Assembly: GCA_033782935.1 (NCBI GenBank)
Contig: JAWQEG010000004.1
Coordinates: 124,001 to 188,000, forward strand
Source of the DNA: Petrolisthes cinctipes
Lineage: Eukaryota; Arthropoda; Malacostraca; Decapoda; Porcellanidae
DNA length: 64,000 bases
Direction: 5' to 3'
In this document: positions 27,171 to 39,891 of the stretch, in pieces
Numbering within the stretch: position 1 is the first letter of the stretch
How the letters are laid out: every line of letters starts with the position of its first letter
Notes under the pieces: generated by a model
Database searches by the model: none
What the model saw: only the letters and a program-made list of their open reading frames with translations
What the model was told of the DNA's origin: nothing
Program-made: the position numbers and the translations under genes

Positions 27171-27485
27171 TGTACAGATTTCTTCTGGGACCCCAAAATA
27201 TTGAATTTTCGGGTGTTTTGAGCCTGAATTTGAGATATAAACGGGTACTGAAGATGCATGCACATATCGACTTTTGTGCACCTAAAAGATCGATTTTCAG
27301 TATGTTTTGAGCATGTATTTTGAAAATACTCTAACACGGAGTAGGCATGTACAGATCGCTTCTGGGACCCCTAAATATCGAATTTTCGTGTGTTTTGGGA
27401 CTGAATTTGAGATATCGACTTTTTGGCACCTAAAAGATCGATTTTTAGCATGTTTTTAGCCTATATTTTGAAAATATTCTAGCAC
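27171..27485 (+). repeat. 315-bp dimer, one monomer short of its duplicate
   Basis: The sequence passes from the M1 front (CAGATTTCTTCTGG) straight to an M2-alpha back. The corresponding unit of copy 2 (31131-31621) has 176 more bases, an extra M1-back plus M2-front. This is a clear single-monomer loss or gain after the duplication. Confidence 0.88.
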
Positions 27486-27987
27486 TGTACAGATTGCTTC
27501 TGGGACCCCAAAATATTGAATTTTCGGGTGTTTTGAGACTGAATTTGAGATATAAACGGGTACAGAAGATACATGCACATATTGACTTTGGGCACCAAAA
27601 ATATCGATTTTCAGCATGTTTTGGGCCTGAATTTTGAAAATACTCTAACACGGAGTAGGCATGTACAGATCGCTTCTGGGACCCCAAAATATCGAATTTT
27701 CGGGTGTTTAGTGCCAGAATTTGAGATATAAACGGGTACAAAAAGATGCATGCACATATCGACTTTTGGGCACCTAAAAGATCGATTTTCAGTATGTTTT
27801 TGGCCTGTATTTTGAAAATACTCTAACACGGAGTAGGCATGTACAGATACATTCTGGGACCTCTAAATATCGAATATTCGGGTGTTTTGGGACTGAATTT
27901 GAGATATCGATTTTTTGGCACCTAAAAGATCGATTTTTAGCATGTTTTTAGCCTATATTTTGAAAATATTCTAGCACTGTGTAGGCA

Positions 27988-28311
27988 TGTACAGATTGCT
28001 TCTGGGACCCCAAAATATTTAATTTTCGGGTGTTTTGAGCCTGAATTTGAGATATAAACGGGTACAGAAGTTACATGCACATATTGACTTTGGGCACCAA
28101 AAATATCGATTTTCAGCATGTTTTGGGCCTGAATTTTGAAAATACTCTAACACGGAGTAGGCATGTACAGATCGCTTCTGGGACCCCTAAATATCGAATT
28201 TTCGGGTGTTTTGGGACTGAATTTGAGATATCGACTTTTTGGCACCTAAAAGATCGATTTTTAGCATGTTTTTAACCTATATTTTGAAAATATTCTAGCA
28301 CTGAGTAGGCA
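27988..28311 (+). repeat. 324-bp dimer M1beta-M3alpha
   Basis: M2 is absent. Carries the rare ATATTTAATTTTCGGG and CAGAAGTTACATG. The duplicate at 32123-32446 has the same two variants, so this dimer predates the 3.96-kb duplication. Confidence 0.87.
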
Positions 28312-28635
28312 TGTACAGATTGCTTCTGGGACCCCAAAATATTGAATTTTCGGGTGTTTTGAGCCTGAATTTGAGATATAAACGGGTACAGAAGATACAT
28401 GCACATATTGACTTTGGGCACCAAAAATATCGATTTTCAGCATGTTTTGGGCCTGAATTTTGAAAATACTCTAACACGGAGTAGGCATGTACAGATACCT
28501 TCTGGGACCTCTAAATATCGAATTTTCGGGTGTTTTGGGACTGAATTTGAGATATCGATTTTTTGGCACCTAAAATGTCGATTTTTAGAATGTTTTTAGC
28601 CTATATTTTGAAAATATTCTAGCACTGAGTAGGCA
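28312..28635 (+). repeat. 324-bp dimer M1beta-M3beta at the 3.96-kb duplication junction
   Basis: The M1-beta part matches 32447 onward (end of copy 2), and the M3-beta part with TTTTTAGAATG matches 24534 onward (start of copy 1). The dimer is thus the breakpoint product, with the exchange in the shared monomer tail between about 28462 and 28494. Confidence 0.87.
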
Positions 28636-31600
28636 TGTAGAGATTGCTTCTGGGACCCCAAAATATTGAATTTTCGGGTGTTTTGAGCCTGAATTTGAGA
28701 TATAAACGGGTACAGAAGATACATGCACATATTGACTTTGGGCACCAAAAATATCTATTTTCAGCATGTTTTGGGCCTGAATTTTGAAAATACTCTAACA
28801 CGGAGTAGGCATGTACAGATCGCTTCTGGGACCCCAAAATATCGAATTTTCGGGTGTTTAGGGCCAGAATTTGAGATATAAACGGGTACAGAAGATGCAT
28901 GCACATATCAACTTTTGTGCACCTAAAAGATCGATTTTCAGTTTGTTTTGAGCATGTATTTTGAAAATACTCTAACACGGAGTAGGCATGTACAGATCGC
29001 TTCTGGGACCCCTAAATATCGAATTTTCGGGTGTTTTGGGACTGAATTTGAGATATTGACTTTTTGGCACCTAAAAGATCGATTTTTAGCATGTTTTTAG
29101 CCTATATTTTGAAAATATTCTAGCACTGAGTAGGCATGTACAGATTGCTTCTGGGACCCCAAAATATTGAATTTTCGGGTGTTTTGAGCCTGAATTTGAG
29201 ATATAAACGGGTACAGAAGATACATGCACATATTGACTTTGGGCACCAAAAATATCGATTTTCAGCATGTTTTGGGCCTGAATTTTGAAAATACTCTAAC
29301 ACGGAGTAGGCATGTACAGATCGCTTCTGGGACCCCAAAATATCGAATTTTCGGGTGTTTAGGGCCAGAATTTGAGATATAAACGGGTACAGAAGATGCA
29401 TGCACATATCGACTTTTGGGCACCTAAAAGATCGATTTTCAGTATGTTTTTGGCCTGTATTTTGAAAATACTCTAACACGGAGTAGGCATGTACAGATAC
29501 CTTCTGGGACCTCTAAATATCGAATTTTCGGGTGTTTTGGGACTGAATTTGAGATATCGATTTTTTGACACCTAAAATGTCGATTTTTAGCATGTTTTTA
29601 GCCTATATTTTGAAAATATTCTAGCACTGTGTAGGCATGTACAGATTGCTTCTGGGACCCCAAAATATTGAATTTTCGGGTGTTTTGAGCCTGAATTTGA
29701 GATATAAACGGGTACAGAAGATACATGCACATATTGACTTTGGGCACCAAAAATATCGATTTTCAGCATGTTTTGGGCCTGAATTTTGAAAATACTCTAA
29801 CACGGAGTAAGCATGTACAGATCGCTTCTGGGACCCCAAAATATCGAATTTTCGGGTGTTTAGGGCCAGAATTTGAGATATAAACGAGTACAGAAGATGC
29901 ATGCACATATCGACTTTTGTGCACCTAAAAGATCGATTTTCAGTATGTTTTGAGCATGTATTTTGAAAATACTCTAACACGGAGTAGGCATGTACAGATC
30001 GCTTCTGGGACCCCTAAATATCGAATTTTCGAGTGGTTTGGGACTGAATTTGAGATATTGACTTTTTGGCACCTAAAAGATCGATTTTTAGCATGTTTTT
30101 AGCCTATATTTTGAAAATATTCTAGCACTGAGTAGGCATGTACAGATTGCTTCTGGGACCCCAAAATATTGAATTTTCGGGTGTTTTGAGCCTGAATTTG
30201 AGATATAAACGGGTACAGAAGATACATGCACATATTGACTTTGGACATCTAAAATATCGATTTTCAGCATGTTTTGGGCCTGTATTTTGAAAATACTCTA
30301 ACACTGAGTAGGCATGTACAGATTGCTTCTGGGACCCCAATATATTGAATTTTCGGGTGTTTTGAGCCTGAATTTGAGATATAAACGGGTACTGAAGATG
30401 CATGCACATATCGACTTTTGTGCACCTAAAAGATCGATTTTCAGTATGTTTTGAGCATGTATTTTGAAAATACTCTAACACGGAGTAGGCATGTACAGAT
30501 CGCTTCTGGGACCCCTAAATATCGAATTTTCGGGTGTTTTGGGACTGAATTTGAGATATCGACTTTTTGGCACCTAAAAGATCGATTTTTAGCATGTTAT
30601 TAGCCTATATTTTGAAAATATTCTAGCACTGTACAGATTGCTTCTGGGACCCGAAAATATTGAATTTTCGGGTGTTTTTAGCTTGAATTTGACATATAAA
30701 CGGGTACAGAAGATACATGCACATATTGACTTTGGGCACCAAAAATATCGATTTTCAGCATGTTTTGGGCCTGAATTTTGAAAATACTCTTAGACGGAGT
30801 AGGCATGTACAGATCGATTCTGGGACCCCAAAATATCGAATTTTTGGGTGTTTAGGGCCAGAATTTGAGATATAAACGGGTACAGAAGATGCATGCACAT
30901 ATCGACTTTTGTGCACCTAAAAGATCGATTTTCAGTATGTTTTTGGCCTGTATTTTGAAAATACTCTAACACGGAGTAGGCATGTACAGATACCTTCTGG
31001 GACCCCTAAATATCGAATTTTCGGGTGTTTTGGGACTGAATTTGAGATATCGATTTTTTGGCACCTAAAATGTCGATTTTTAGCATGTTTTTAGCCTATA
31101 TTTTGAAAATATTCTAGCACTGTGTAGGCATGTACAGATTTCTTCTGGGACCCCAAAATATTGAATTTTCGGGTGTTTTGAGCCTGAATTTGAGATATAA
31201 ACGGGTACAGAAGATACATGCACATATTGACTTTGGGCATCTAAAATATCGATTTTCAGCATGTTTTGGGCCTGTATTTTGAAAATACTCTAACACTGAG
31301 TAGGCATGTACAGATTGCTTCTGGGACCCCAAAATATTGAATTTTCGGGTGTTTTGAGCCTCAATTTGAGATATAAACGGGTACTGAAGATGCATGCACA
31401 TATCGACTTTTGTGCACCTAAAAGATCGATTTTCAGTATGTTTTGAGCATGTATTTTGAAAATACTCTAACACGGAGTAGGCATGTACAGATCGCTTCTG
31501 GGACCCCTAAATATCGAATTTTCGGGTGTTTTGGGACTGAATTTGAGATATCGACTTTTTGGCACCTAAAAGATCGATTTTTAGCATGTTTTTAGCCTAT

Positions 31601-32596
31601 ATTTTGAAAATATTCTAGCACTGTACAGATTGCTTCTGGGACCCCAAAATATTGAATTTTCGGGTGTTTTGAGACTGAATTTGAGATATAAACGGGTACA
31701 GAAGATACATGCACATATTGACTTTGGGCACCAAAAATATCGATTTTCAGCATGTTTTGGGCCTGAATTTTGAAAATACTCTAACACGGAGTAGGCATGT
31801 ACAGATCGCTTCTGGGACCACAAAATATCGAATTTTCGGGTGTTTAGTGCCAGAATTTGAGATATAAACGGGTACAGAAGATGCATGCACATATCGACTT
31901 TTGGGCACCTAAAAGATCGATTTTCAGTATGTTTTTGGCCTGTATTTTGAAAATACTCTAACACGGAGTAGGCATGTACAGATACATTCTGGGACCTCTA
32001 AATATCGAATATTCGGGTGTTTTGGGACTGAATTTGAGATATCGATTTTTTGGCACCTAAAAGATCGATTTTTAGCATGTTTTTAGCCTATATTTTGAAA
32101 ATATTCTAGCACTGTGTAGGCATGTACAGATTGCTTCTGGGACCCCAAAATATTTAATTTTCGGGTGTTTTGAGCCTGAATTTGAGATATAAACGGGTAC
32201 AGAAGTTACATGCACATATTGACTTTGGGCACCAAAAATATCGATTTTCAGCATGTTTTGGGCCTGAATTTTGAAAATACTCTAACACGGAGTAGGCATG
32301 TACAGATCGCTTCTGGGACCCCTAAATATCGTATTTTCGGGTGTTTTGGGACTGAATTTGAGATATCGACTTTTTGGCACCTAAAAGATCGATTTTTAGC
32401 ATGTTTTTAACCTATATTTTGAAAATATTCTAGCACTGAGTAGGCATGTACAGATTGCTTCTGGGACCCCAAAATATTGAATTTTCGGGTGTTTTGAGCC
32501 TGAATTTGAGATATAAACGGGTACAGAAGATACATGCACATATTGACTTTGGGCACCAAAAATATCGATTTTCAGCATGTTTTGGGCCTGAATTTT
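28462..32596 (+). repeat. 3.96-kb tandem duplication, copy 2 (4,135 bp)
   Basis: Units start at 28636, 29137, 29638, 30139, 30630, 31131, 31622, 32123 and 32447. It is 175 bases longer than copy 1: one 176-bp monomer extra near 31201-31376, and one base fewer near 31880 (copy 1 has ACAAAAAGATG near 27738). Other differences are single bases, such as CTCTTAGACGG for CTCTAAGACGG and CGAGTGGTTTG for CGGGTGGTTTG. Confidence 0.92.
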
Positions 32597-32947
32597 GAAA
32601 ATACTCTAACACGGAGTAGGCATGTACAGATCGCTTCTGGGACCCCAAAATATCGAATTTTCGGGTGTTTAGGGCCAGAATTTGAGATATAAACGGGTAC
32701 AGAAGATGCATGCACATATCGACTTTTGGGCACCTAAAAGATCGATTTTCAGTATGTTTTTGGCCTGTATTTTGAAAATACTCTAACACGGAGTAGGCAT
32801 GTACAGATACCTTCTAAGACCTCTAAATATCGAATTTTCGGGTGTTTTGGGACTGAATTTGAGATATCGATTTTTTGGCACCTAAAATGTCGATTTTTAG
32901 CATGTTTTTAGCCTATATTTTGAAAATATTCTAGCACTGCGTAGGCA
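32597..32947 (+). repeat. Remainder of a beta HOR unit
   Basis: The beta unit at 32447-32947 starts inside the duplication and continues here with a normal M2-beta and an M3-beta that has CTTCTAAGACC. It ends with the rare GCACTGCGTAGG junction. Confidence 0.83.
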
Positions 32948-33625
32948 TGTACAGATTGCTTCTGGGACCCCAAAATATTGAATTTTCGGGTGTTTTGAGC
33001 CTGAATTTGAGATATAAACGGGTACATAAGATACATGCACATATTGACTTTGGGCATCTAAAATATCGATTTTCAGCATGTTTTGGGCCTGTATTTTGAA
33101 AATACTCTAACACTGAGTAGGCATGTACAGATTGCTTCTGGGACCCCAAAATATTGAATTTTCGGGTGTTTTGAGCCTGAATTTGAGATATAAACGGGTA
33201 CTGAAGATGCATGCACGTATCGACTTTTGGGCACCTAAAAGATCGATTTTCAGTATGTTTTGAGCATGTATTTTGAAAATACTCTAACACGGAGTAGGCA
33301 TGTACAGATCGCTTCTGGGACCCCTAAATATCGAATTTTCGGGTGTTTTGGGACTGAATTTGAGATATAAACGGGTACAGAAGATGCATGCACATATCGA
33401 CTTTTCGGCACCTAAAAGATCGATTTTCAGTATGTTTTTGGCCTGTATTTTGAAAATACTCTTACACGGAGTAGGCATGTACAGATACCTTCTGGGACCT
33501 CTAAATATCGAATTTTCGGGTGTTTTGGGACTGAATTTGAGATATCGATTTTTTGGCACCTAAAATGTCGATTTTTAGCATGTTTTTAGCCTATATTTTG
33601 AAAATATTCTAGCACTGTGTAGGCA
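32948..33625 (+). repeat. 678-bp gamma tetramer
   Basis: M1-alpha, M2-alpha with CACGTATCGAC, M3-front/M2beta-back hybrid (CGACTTTTCGGCACC), M3-beta. This isolated copy lies more than 11 kb from the others and shares the CACGTATCGAC marker with all of them. Confidence 0.86.
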
Positions 33626-33949
33626 TGTACAGATTGCGTCTGGGACCCCAAAATATTGAATTTTCGGGTGTTTTGAGCCTGAATTTGAGATATAAACGGG
33701 TACAGAAGATACATGCACATATTGACTTTGGGCTTCTAAAATATCGATTTTCAGCATGTTTTGGGCCTGTATATTGAAAATACTCTAACACGGAGTAGGC
33801 ATGTACAGATCGCTTCTGGGACCCCTAAATATCGAATTTTCGGGTGGTTTGGGACTGAATTTGAGATATTGACTTTTTGGCACCTAAAAGATCGATTTTT
33901 AGCATGTTTTTAGCCTATATTTTGAAAATATTCTAGCACTGAGTAGGCA
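33626..33949 (+). repeat. 324-bp dimer M1-M3alpha
   Basis: M1-alpha with GGGCTTCTAAAATATC, CAGATTGCGTCTGG and GTATATTGAAAATAC is joined to an M3-alpha with CGGGTGGTTTGGG. M2 is missing. The GTGGTTTGGG variant is otherwise confined to M3 near 26.07, 30.03, 36.17 and 37.98 kb. Confidence 0.85.
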
Positions 33950-34951
33950 TGTACAGATTGCTTCTGGGACCCCAAAATATTGAATTTTCGGGTGTTTTGA
34001 GCCTGAATTTGAGATATAAACGGGTACAGAAGATACATGCACATATTGACTTTGGGCACCAAAAATATCGATTTTCAGCATGTTTTGGGCCTGAATTTTG
34101 AAAATACTCTAACACGGAGTAGGCATGTACAGATTGCTTCTGGGACCCCAAAATATCGAATTTTCGGGTGTTTAGGGCCAGAATTTGAGATATAAACGGG
34201 TACAGAAGATGCATGCACATATCGACTTTTGGGCACCTAAAAGATCGATTTTCAGTATGTTTTTGGCCTGTATTTTGAAAATACTCTAACACGGAGTAGG
34301 CATGTACAGATACCTTCCGGGACCCTTAAATATCGAATTTTCGGGTGTTTTGGGACTGAATTTGAGATATTGACTTTTTGGCACCTAAAAGATCGATTTT
34401 TAGCATGTTTTTAGCCTATATTTTGAAAATATTCTAGCACTGAGTAGGCATGTACAGATTGCTTCTGGGACCCCAAAATATTGAATTTTCGGGTGTTTTG
34501 AGCCTGAATTTGAGATATAAACGGGTACAGAAGATACATGCACATATTGACTTTGGGCACCAAAAATATCGATTTTCAGCATGTTTTGGGCCTGAATTTT
34601 GAAAATACTCTAACACGGAGTAGGCATGTACAGATCGCTTCTGGGACCTCAAAATATCGAATTTTCGGGTGTTTAGGGCTAGAATTTGAGATATAAACGG
34701 GTACAGAAGATGCATGCACATATCGACTTTTGGGCACCTAAAAGATCGATTTTCAGTATGTTTTTGGCCTGTATTTTGAAAATACTCTAACACGGAGTAG
34801 GCATGTACAGATACCTTCTGGGACCTCTAAATATCGAATTTTCGGGTGTTTTGGGACTGAATTTGAGATATCGATTTTTTGGCACCTAAAATGTCGATTT
34901 TTAGCATGTTTTTAGCCTATATTTTGAAAATATTCTATCACTGTGTAGGCA
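33950..34951 (+). repeat. Two beta-type HOR units
   Basis: Units at 33950-34450 and 34451-34951. The first has CAGATTGC in M2 and TACCTTCCGGGACCCTT in M3, close to the units at 35266 and 37082. The second is beta with GGGACCTCAAAATATCG and GGGCTAGAATTTG. Confidence 0.85.
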
Positions 34952-35265
34952 TGTACAGATTGCTTCTGGGACCCCAAAATATTGAATTTTCGGGTGTTTT
35001 GAGCCTGAATTTGAGATATAAACGGGTACAGAAGATACATGCACATATTGACTTTGGGCATCTAAAATATCGATTTTCAGCATGTTTTTGGCCTGTATTT
35101 TGAAAATACTCTAACACGGAGTAGGCATGTACAGATCACTTCTGGGACCCCTAAATATCGAATTTTCGGGTGTTTTGGGACTGAATTTGAGATATCGACT
35201 TTTTGGCACATAAAAGATCGATTTTTAGCATGTTTTTAGCCTATATTTTGAAAATATTCTAGCAC
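34952..35265 (+). repeat. 314-bp dimer M1alpha-M3alpha
   Basis: M1-alpha acquires an M2-beta-like tail (CATGTTTTTGGCCTG, ACACGGAG), then M3-alpha (CAGATCACTTCTGG, GGCACATAAAAG) follows and ends with the 10-bp deletion. M2 is missing. Confidence 0.85.
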
Positions 35266-37081
35266 TGTACAGATTGCTTCTGGGACCCCAAAATATTGAA
35301 TTTTCGGGTGTTTTTAGCCTGAATTTGAGATATAAACGGGTACAGAAGATACATGCACATATTGACTTTGGGCACCAAAAATATCGATTTTCAGCATGTT
35401 TTGGGCCTGAATTTTGAAAATACTCTAACACGGAGTAGGCATGTACAGATTGCTTCTGGGACCCCAAAATATCGAATTTTCGGGTGTTTAGGGCCAGAAT
35501 TTGAGATATAAACGGGTACAGAAGATGCATGCACATATCGACTTTTGGGCACCTAAAAGATCGATTTTCAGTATGTTTTTGGCCTGTATTTTGAAAATAC
35601 TCTAACACGGAGTAGGCATGTACAGATACCTTCTGGGACCCTTAAATATCGAATTTTCGGGTGTTTTGGGACTGAATTTGAGATATTGACTTTTTGGCAC
35701 CTAAAAGATCGATTTTTAGCATGTTTTTAGCCTATATTTTGAAAATATTCTAGCACTGAGTAGGCATGTACAGATTGCTTCTGGGACCCCAAAATATTGA
35801 ATTTTCGGGTGTTTTGAGCCTGAATTTGAGATATAAACGGGTACAGAAGATACATGCACATATTGACTTTGGGCACCAAAAATATCGATTTTCAGCATGT
35901 TTTGGGCCTGAATTTTGAAAATACTTTAACACGGAGTAGGCATGTACAGATCGCTTCTGGGACCCCAAAATATCGAATTTTCGGGTGTTTAGGGCCAGAA
36001 TTTGAGATATAAACGGGTACAGAAGATGCATGCACATATCGACTTTTGTGCACCTAAAAGATCGATTTTCAGTATGTTTTGAGCATGTATTTTGAAAATA
36101 CTCTAACACGGAGTAGGCATGTACAGATCGCTTCTGGGACCCCTAAATATCGAATTTTCGGGTGGTTTGGGACTGAATTTGAGATATTGACTTTTTGACA
36201 CCTAAAAGATCGATTTTTAGCATGTTTTTAGCCTATATTTTGAAAATATTCTAGCACTGAGTAGGCATGTACAGATTGCTTCTGGGACCCCAAAATATTG
36301 AATTTTCGGGTGTTTTGAGCCTGAATTTGAGATATAAACGGGTACAGAAGATACATGCACATATTGACTTTGGGCACCAAAAATATCGATTTTCAGCATG
36401 TTTTGGGCCTGTATTTTGAAAATACTCTAACACGGAGTAGGCATGTACAGATACCTTCTGGGACCTCTAAATATCGAATTTTCGGGTGTTTTGGGACTGA
36501 ATTTGAGATATCGATTTTTTGGCACCTAAAATGTCGATTTTTAGCATGTTTTTAGCCTATATTTTGAAAATATTCTAGCACTGTGTAGGCATGTACAGAT
36601 TGCTTCTGGGACCCCAAAATATTGAATTTTCGGGTGTTTTGAGCCTGAATTTGAGATATAAACGGGTACAGAAGATACATGCATATATTGACTTTGGGCA
36701 TCTAAAATATCGATTTTCAGCATGTTTTGGGCCTGTATTTTGAAAATACTCTAACACTGAGTAGGCATGTACAGATCGCTTCTGGGACCCCAATATATTG
36801 AATTTTCGGGTGTTTTGAGCCTGAATTTGAGATATAAACGGGTACTGAAGATGCATGCACATATCGACTTTTGTGCACCTAAAAGATCGATTTTCAGTAT
36901 GTTTTGAGCATGTATTTTGAAAATACTCTAACACGGAGTAGGCATGTACAGATCGCTTCTGGGACCCCTAAATATCGAATTTTCGGGTGTTTTGGGACTG
37001 AATTTGAGATATCGACTTTTTGCACCTAAAAGATCGATTTTTAGCATGTTTGTAGCCTATATTTTGAAAATATTCTAGCAC
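35266..37081 (+). repeat. 1,816-bp tandem duplication, copy 1
   Basis: Four units: 35266-35766 (beta, GTGTTTTTAGCCTG and GGGACCCTTAAAT), 35767-36267 (M1-beta with TACTTTAACACGG, hybrid M2, M3-alpha with GTGGTTTGGG), 36268-36591 (M1-M3 dimer) and 36592-37081 (alpha, CCCCAATATATTG, 490 bases). 501+501+324+490 equals the 1,816-base offset of the copies. Confidence 0.9.
36268..36591 (+). repeat. 324-bp dimer M1beta-M3beta
   Basis: M1-beta (CACCAAAAAT) with the alpha-like CCTGTATTTTG tail is joined to M3-beta (CAGATACC, AATGTCG). M2 is missing. Its counterpart in the next copy is a complete 491-bp unit (38084-38574), so M2 was lost or regained between copies. Confidence 0.85.
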
Positions 37082-38574
37082 TGTACAGATTGCTTCTGGG
37101 ACCCCAAAATATTGAATTTTCGGGTGTTTTTAGCCTGAATTTGAGATATAAACGGGTACAGAAGATACATGCACATATTGACTTTGGGCACCAAAAATAT
37201 CGATTTTCAGCATGTTTTGGGCCTGAATTTTGAAAATACTCTAACACGGAGTAGGCATGTACAGATCGCTTCTGGGACCCCAAAATATCGAATTTTCGGG
37301 TGTTTAGGGCCAGAATTTGAGATATAAACGGGTACAGAAGATGCATGCACATATCGACTTTTGGGCACCTAAAAGATCGATTTTCAGTATGTTTTTGGCC
37401 TGTATTTTGAAAATACTCTAACACGGAGTAGGCATGTACAGATACCTTCTGGGACCCTTAAATATCGAATTTTCGGGTGTTTTGGGACTGAATTTGAGAT
37501 ATTGACTTTTTGGCACCTAAAAGATCGATTTTTAGCATGTTTTTAGCCTATATTTTGAAAATATTCTAGCACTGAGTAGGCATGTACAGATTGCTTCTGG
37601 GACCCCAAAATATTGAATTTTCGGGTGTTTTGAGCCTGAATTTGAGATATAAACGGGTACAGAAGATACATGCACATATTGACTTTGGGCACCAAAAATA
37701 TCGATTTTCAGCATGTTTTGGGCCTGAATTTTGAAAATACTTTAACACGGAGTAGGCATGTACAGATCGCTTCTGGGACCCCAAAATATCGAATTTTCGG
37801 GTGTTTAGGGCCAGAATTTGAGATATAAACGGGTACAGAAGATGCATGCACATATCGACTTTTGTGCACCTAAAAGATCGATTTTCAGTATGTTTTGAGC
37901 ATGTATTTTGAAAATACTCTAACACGGAGTAGGCATGTACAGATCGCTTCTGGGACCCCTAAATATCGAATTTTCGGGTGGTTTGGGACTGAATTTGAGA
38001 TCTTGACTTTTTGGCACCTAAAAGATCGATTTTTAGCATGCTTTTAGCCTATATTTTGAAAATATTCTAGCACTGAGTAGGCATGTACAGATTGCTTCTG
38101 GGACCCCAAAATATTGAATTTTTGGGTGTTTTGAGCCTGAATTTGAGATATAAACGGGTACAGAAGATACATGCACATATTGACTTTGGGCACCAAAAAT
38201 ATCGATTTTCAGCATGTTTTGGGCCTGAATTTTGAAAATACTCTAACACGGAGTAGGCATGTACAGATCGCTTCTGGGACCCCAAAATATCGAATTTTCG
38301 GGTGTTTAGAGCCAGAATTTGAGATATAAACGGGTACAGAAGATGCATGCACATATCGACTTTTGGGCACCTAAAAGATTGATTTTCAGTATGTTTTTGG
38401 CCTGTATTTTGAAAATACACTAACACGGAGTAGGCATGTACAGATACCTTCTGGGACCTCTAAATATCGAATTTTCGGGTGTTTTGGGACTGAATTTGAG
38501 ATATCGATTTTTTGGCACCTAAAATGTCGATTTTTAGCATGTTTTTAGCCTATATTTTGAAAATATTCTAGCAC
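37082..38574 (+). repeat. 1,816-bp tandem duplication, copy 2 (partial)
   Basis: Units at 37082-37582, 37583-38083 and 38084-38574 correspond to the first three units of copy 1, with GTGTTTTTAGCCTG, GGGACCCTTAAAT, TACTTTAACACGG and GTGGTTTGGG in the same order. The third unit is a full beta trimer here (ending with the 10-bp deletion), and similarity to copy 1 ends within it. Confidence 0.87.
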
Positions 38575-39567
38575 TGTACAGATTGCTTCTGGGACCCCAA
38601 AATATTGAATTTTCGGGTGTTTTTAGCCTGAATTTGAGATATAAACGGGTACAGAAAATACATGCACATATTGACTTTGGGCACCAAAAATATCGATTTT
38701 CAGCATGTTTTGGGCCTGAATTTTTGAAAATACTCTAACACGGAGTAGGCATGTACAGATCGCTTCTGGGACCCCAAAATATCGAATTTTCGGGTGTTTA
38801 GGGCCAGAATTTGAGATATAAACGGGTACAGAAGATGCATGCACATATCGACTTTTGGGCACCTAAAAGATCGATTTTCAGTATGTTTTTGGCCTGTATT
38901 TTGAAAATACTCTAACACGGAGTAGGCATGTACAGATACCTTCTGGGACCTCTAAATATCGAATTTTCGGGTGTTTTGGGACTGAATTTGAGATATCGAT
39001 TTTTTGGCACCTAAAATGTCGATTTTTAGCATGTTTTTAGCCTATATTTTGAAAATATTCTAGCACTGTGTAGGCATGTACAGATTTCTTCTGGGACCCC
39101 AAAATATTAAATTTTCGGGTGTTTTGAGCCTGAATTTGAGATATAAACGGGTACAGAAGATACATGCACATATTGACTTTGGGCATCTAAAATATCGATT
39201 TTCAGCATGTTTTGGGCCTGTATTTTGAAAATACTCTAACACTGAGTAGGCATGTACAGATTGCTTCTGGGACCCCAAAATATTGAATTTTCGGGTGTTT
39301 TGAGCCTGAATTTGAGATATAAACGGGTACTGAAGATGCATGCACATATCGACTTTTGTGCACCTAAAAGATCGATTTTCAGTATGTTTTGAGCATGTAT
39401 TTTGAAAATACTCTAACACGGAGTAGGCATGTACAGATCGCTTCTGGGACCCCTAAATATCGAATTTTCGGGTGTTTTGGGACTGAATTTGAGATATCGA
39501 CTTTTTGGCACCTAAAAGATCGATTTTTAGCATGCTTTTAGCCTATATTTTGAAAATATTCTAGCAC
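38575..39567 (+). repeat. Beta and alpha HOR units
   Basis: Units at 38575-39076 (beta, 502 bases, with an extra T in GAATTTTTGAAAATAC) and 39077-39567 (alpha, with CAGATTTCTTCTGG and ATATTAAATTTTC, 491 bases). Confidence 0.85.
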
Positions 39568-39891
39568 TGTACAGATTGCTTCTGGGACCCCAAAATATTG
39601 AATTTTCGGGTGTTTTGAGCCTGAATTTGAGATATAAACGGGTACAGAAGATACATGCACATATTGACTTTGGGCACCAAAAATATCGATTTTCAGTATG
39701 TTTTTGGCCTGTATTTTGAAAATACTCTAACACGGAGTAGGCATGTACAGATCGCTTCTGGGACCCCAAAATATCGAATTTTCGGGTGTTTTGGGACTGA
39801 ATTTGAGATATCGATTTTTTGGCACCTAAAAGATCGATTTTTAGCATGTTTTTAGCCTATATTTTGAAAATATTCTAGCACTGTGTAGGCA
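39568..39891 (+). repeat. 324-bp recombinant dimer
   Basis: M1-beta switches to an M2-beta tail near 39690 (TTTTCAGTATGTTTTTGGCC), then a monomer with an M2-beta front (CAGATCGC, CCCCAAAATATCG) turns into M3 (GTTTTGGGACTG, with the 29-bp deletion). At least two switches lie within 324 bases. Confidence 0.82.

Larger units (their letters stand above)
24502..28461 (+). repeat. 3.96-kb tandem duplication, copy 1
   Basis: Repeated directly at an offset of 3,960 bases. Units start at 24676, 25177, 25678, 26179, 26670, 27171, 27486, 27988 and 28312. Shared rare variants include TTTTTAGAATG, CATGTAGAGATTGC, AATATCTATTTTC, TATCAACTTTTG, TTCAGTTTGTTTTG, CCCCAATATATTG, AGCATGTTATTAGCC and TTTTTAGCTTG. 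Confidence 0.92.
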
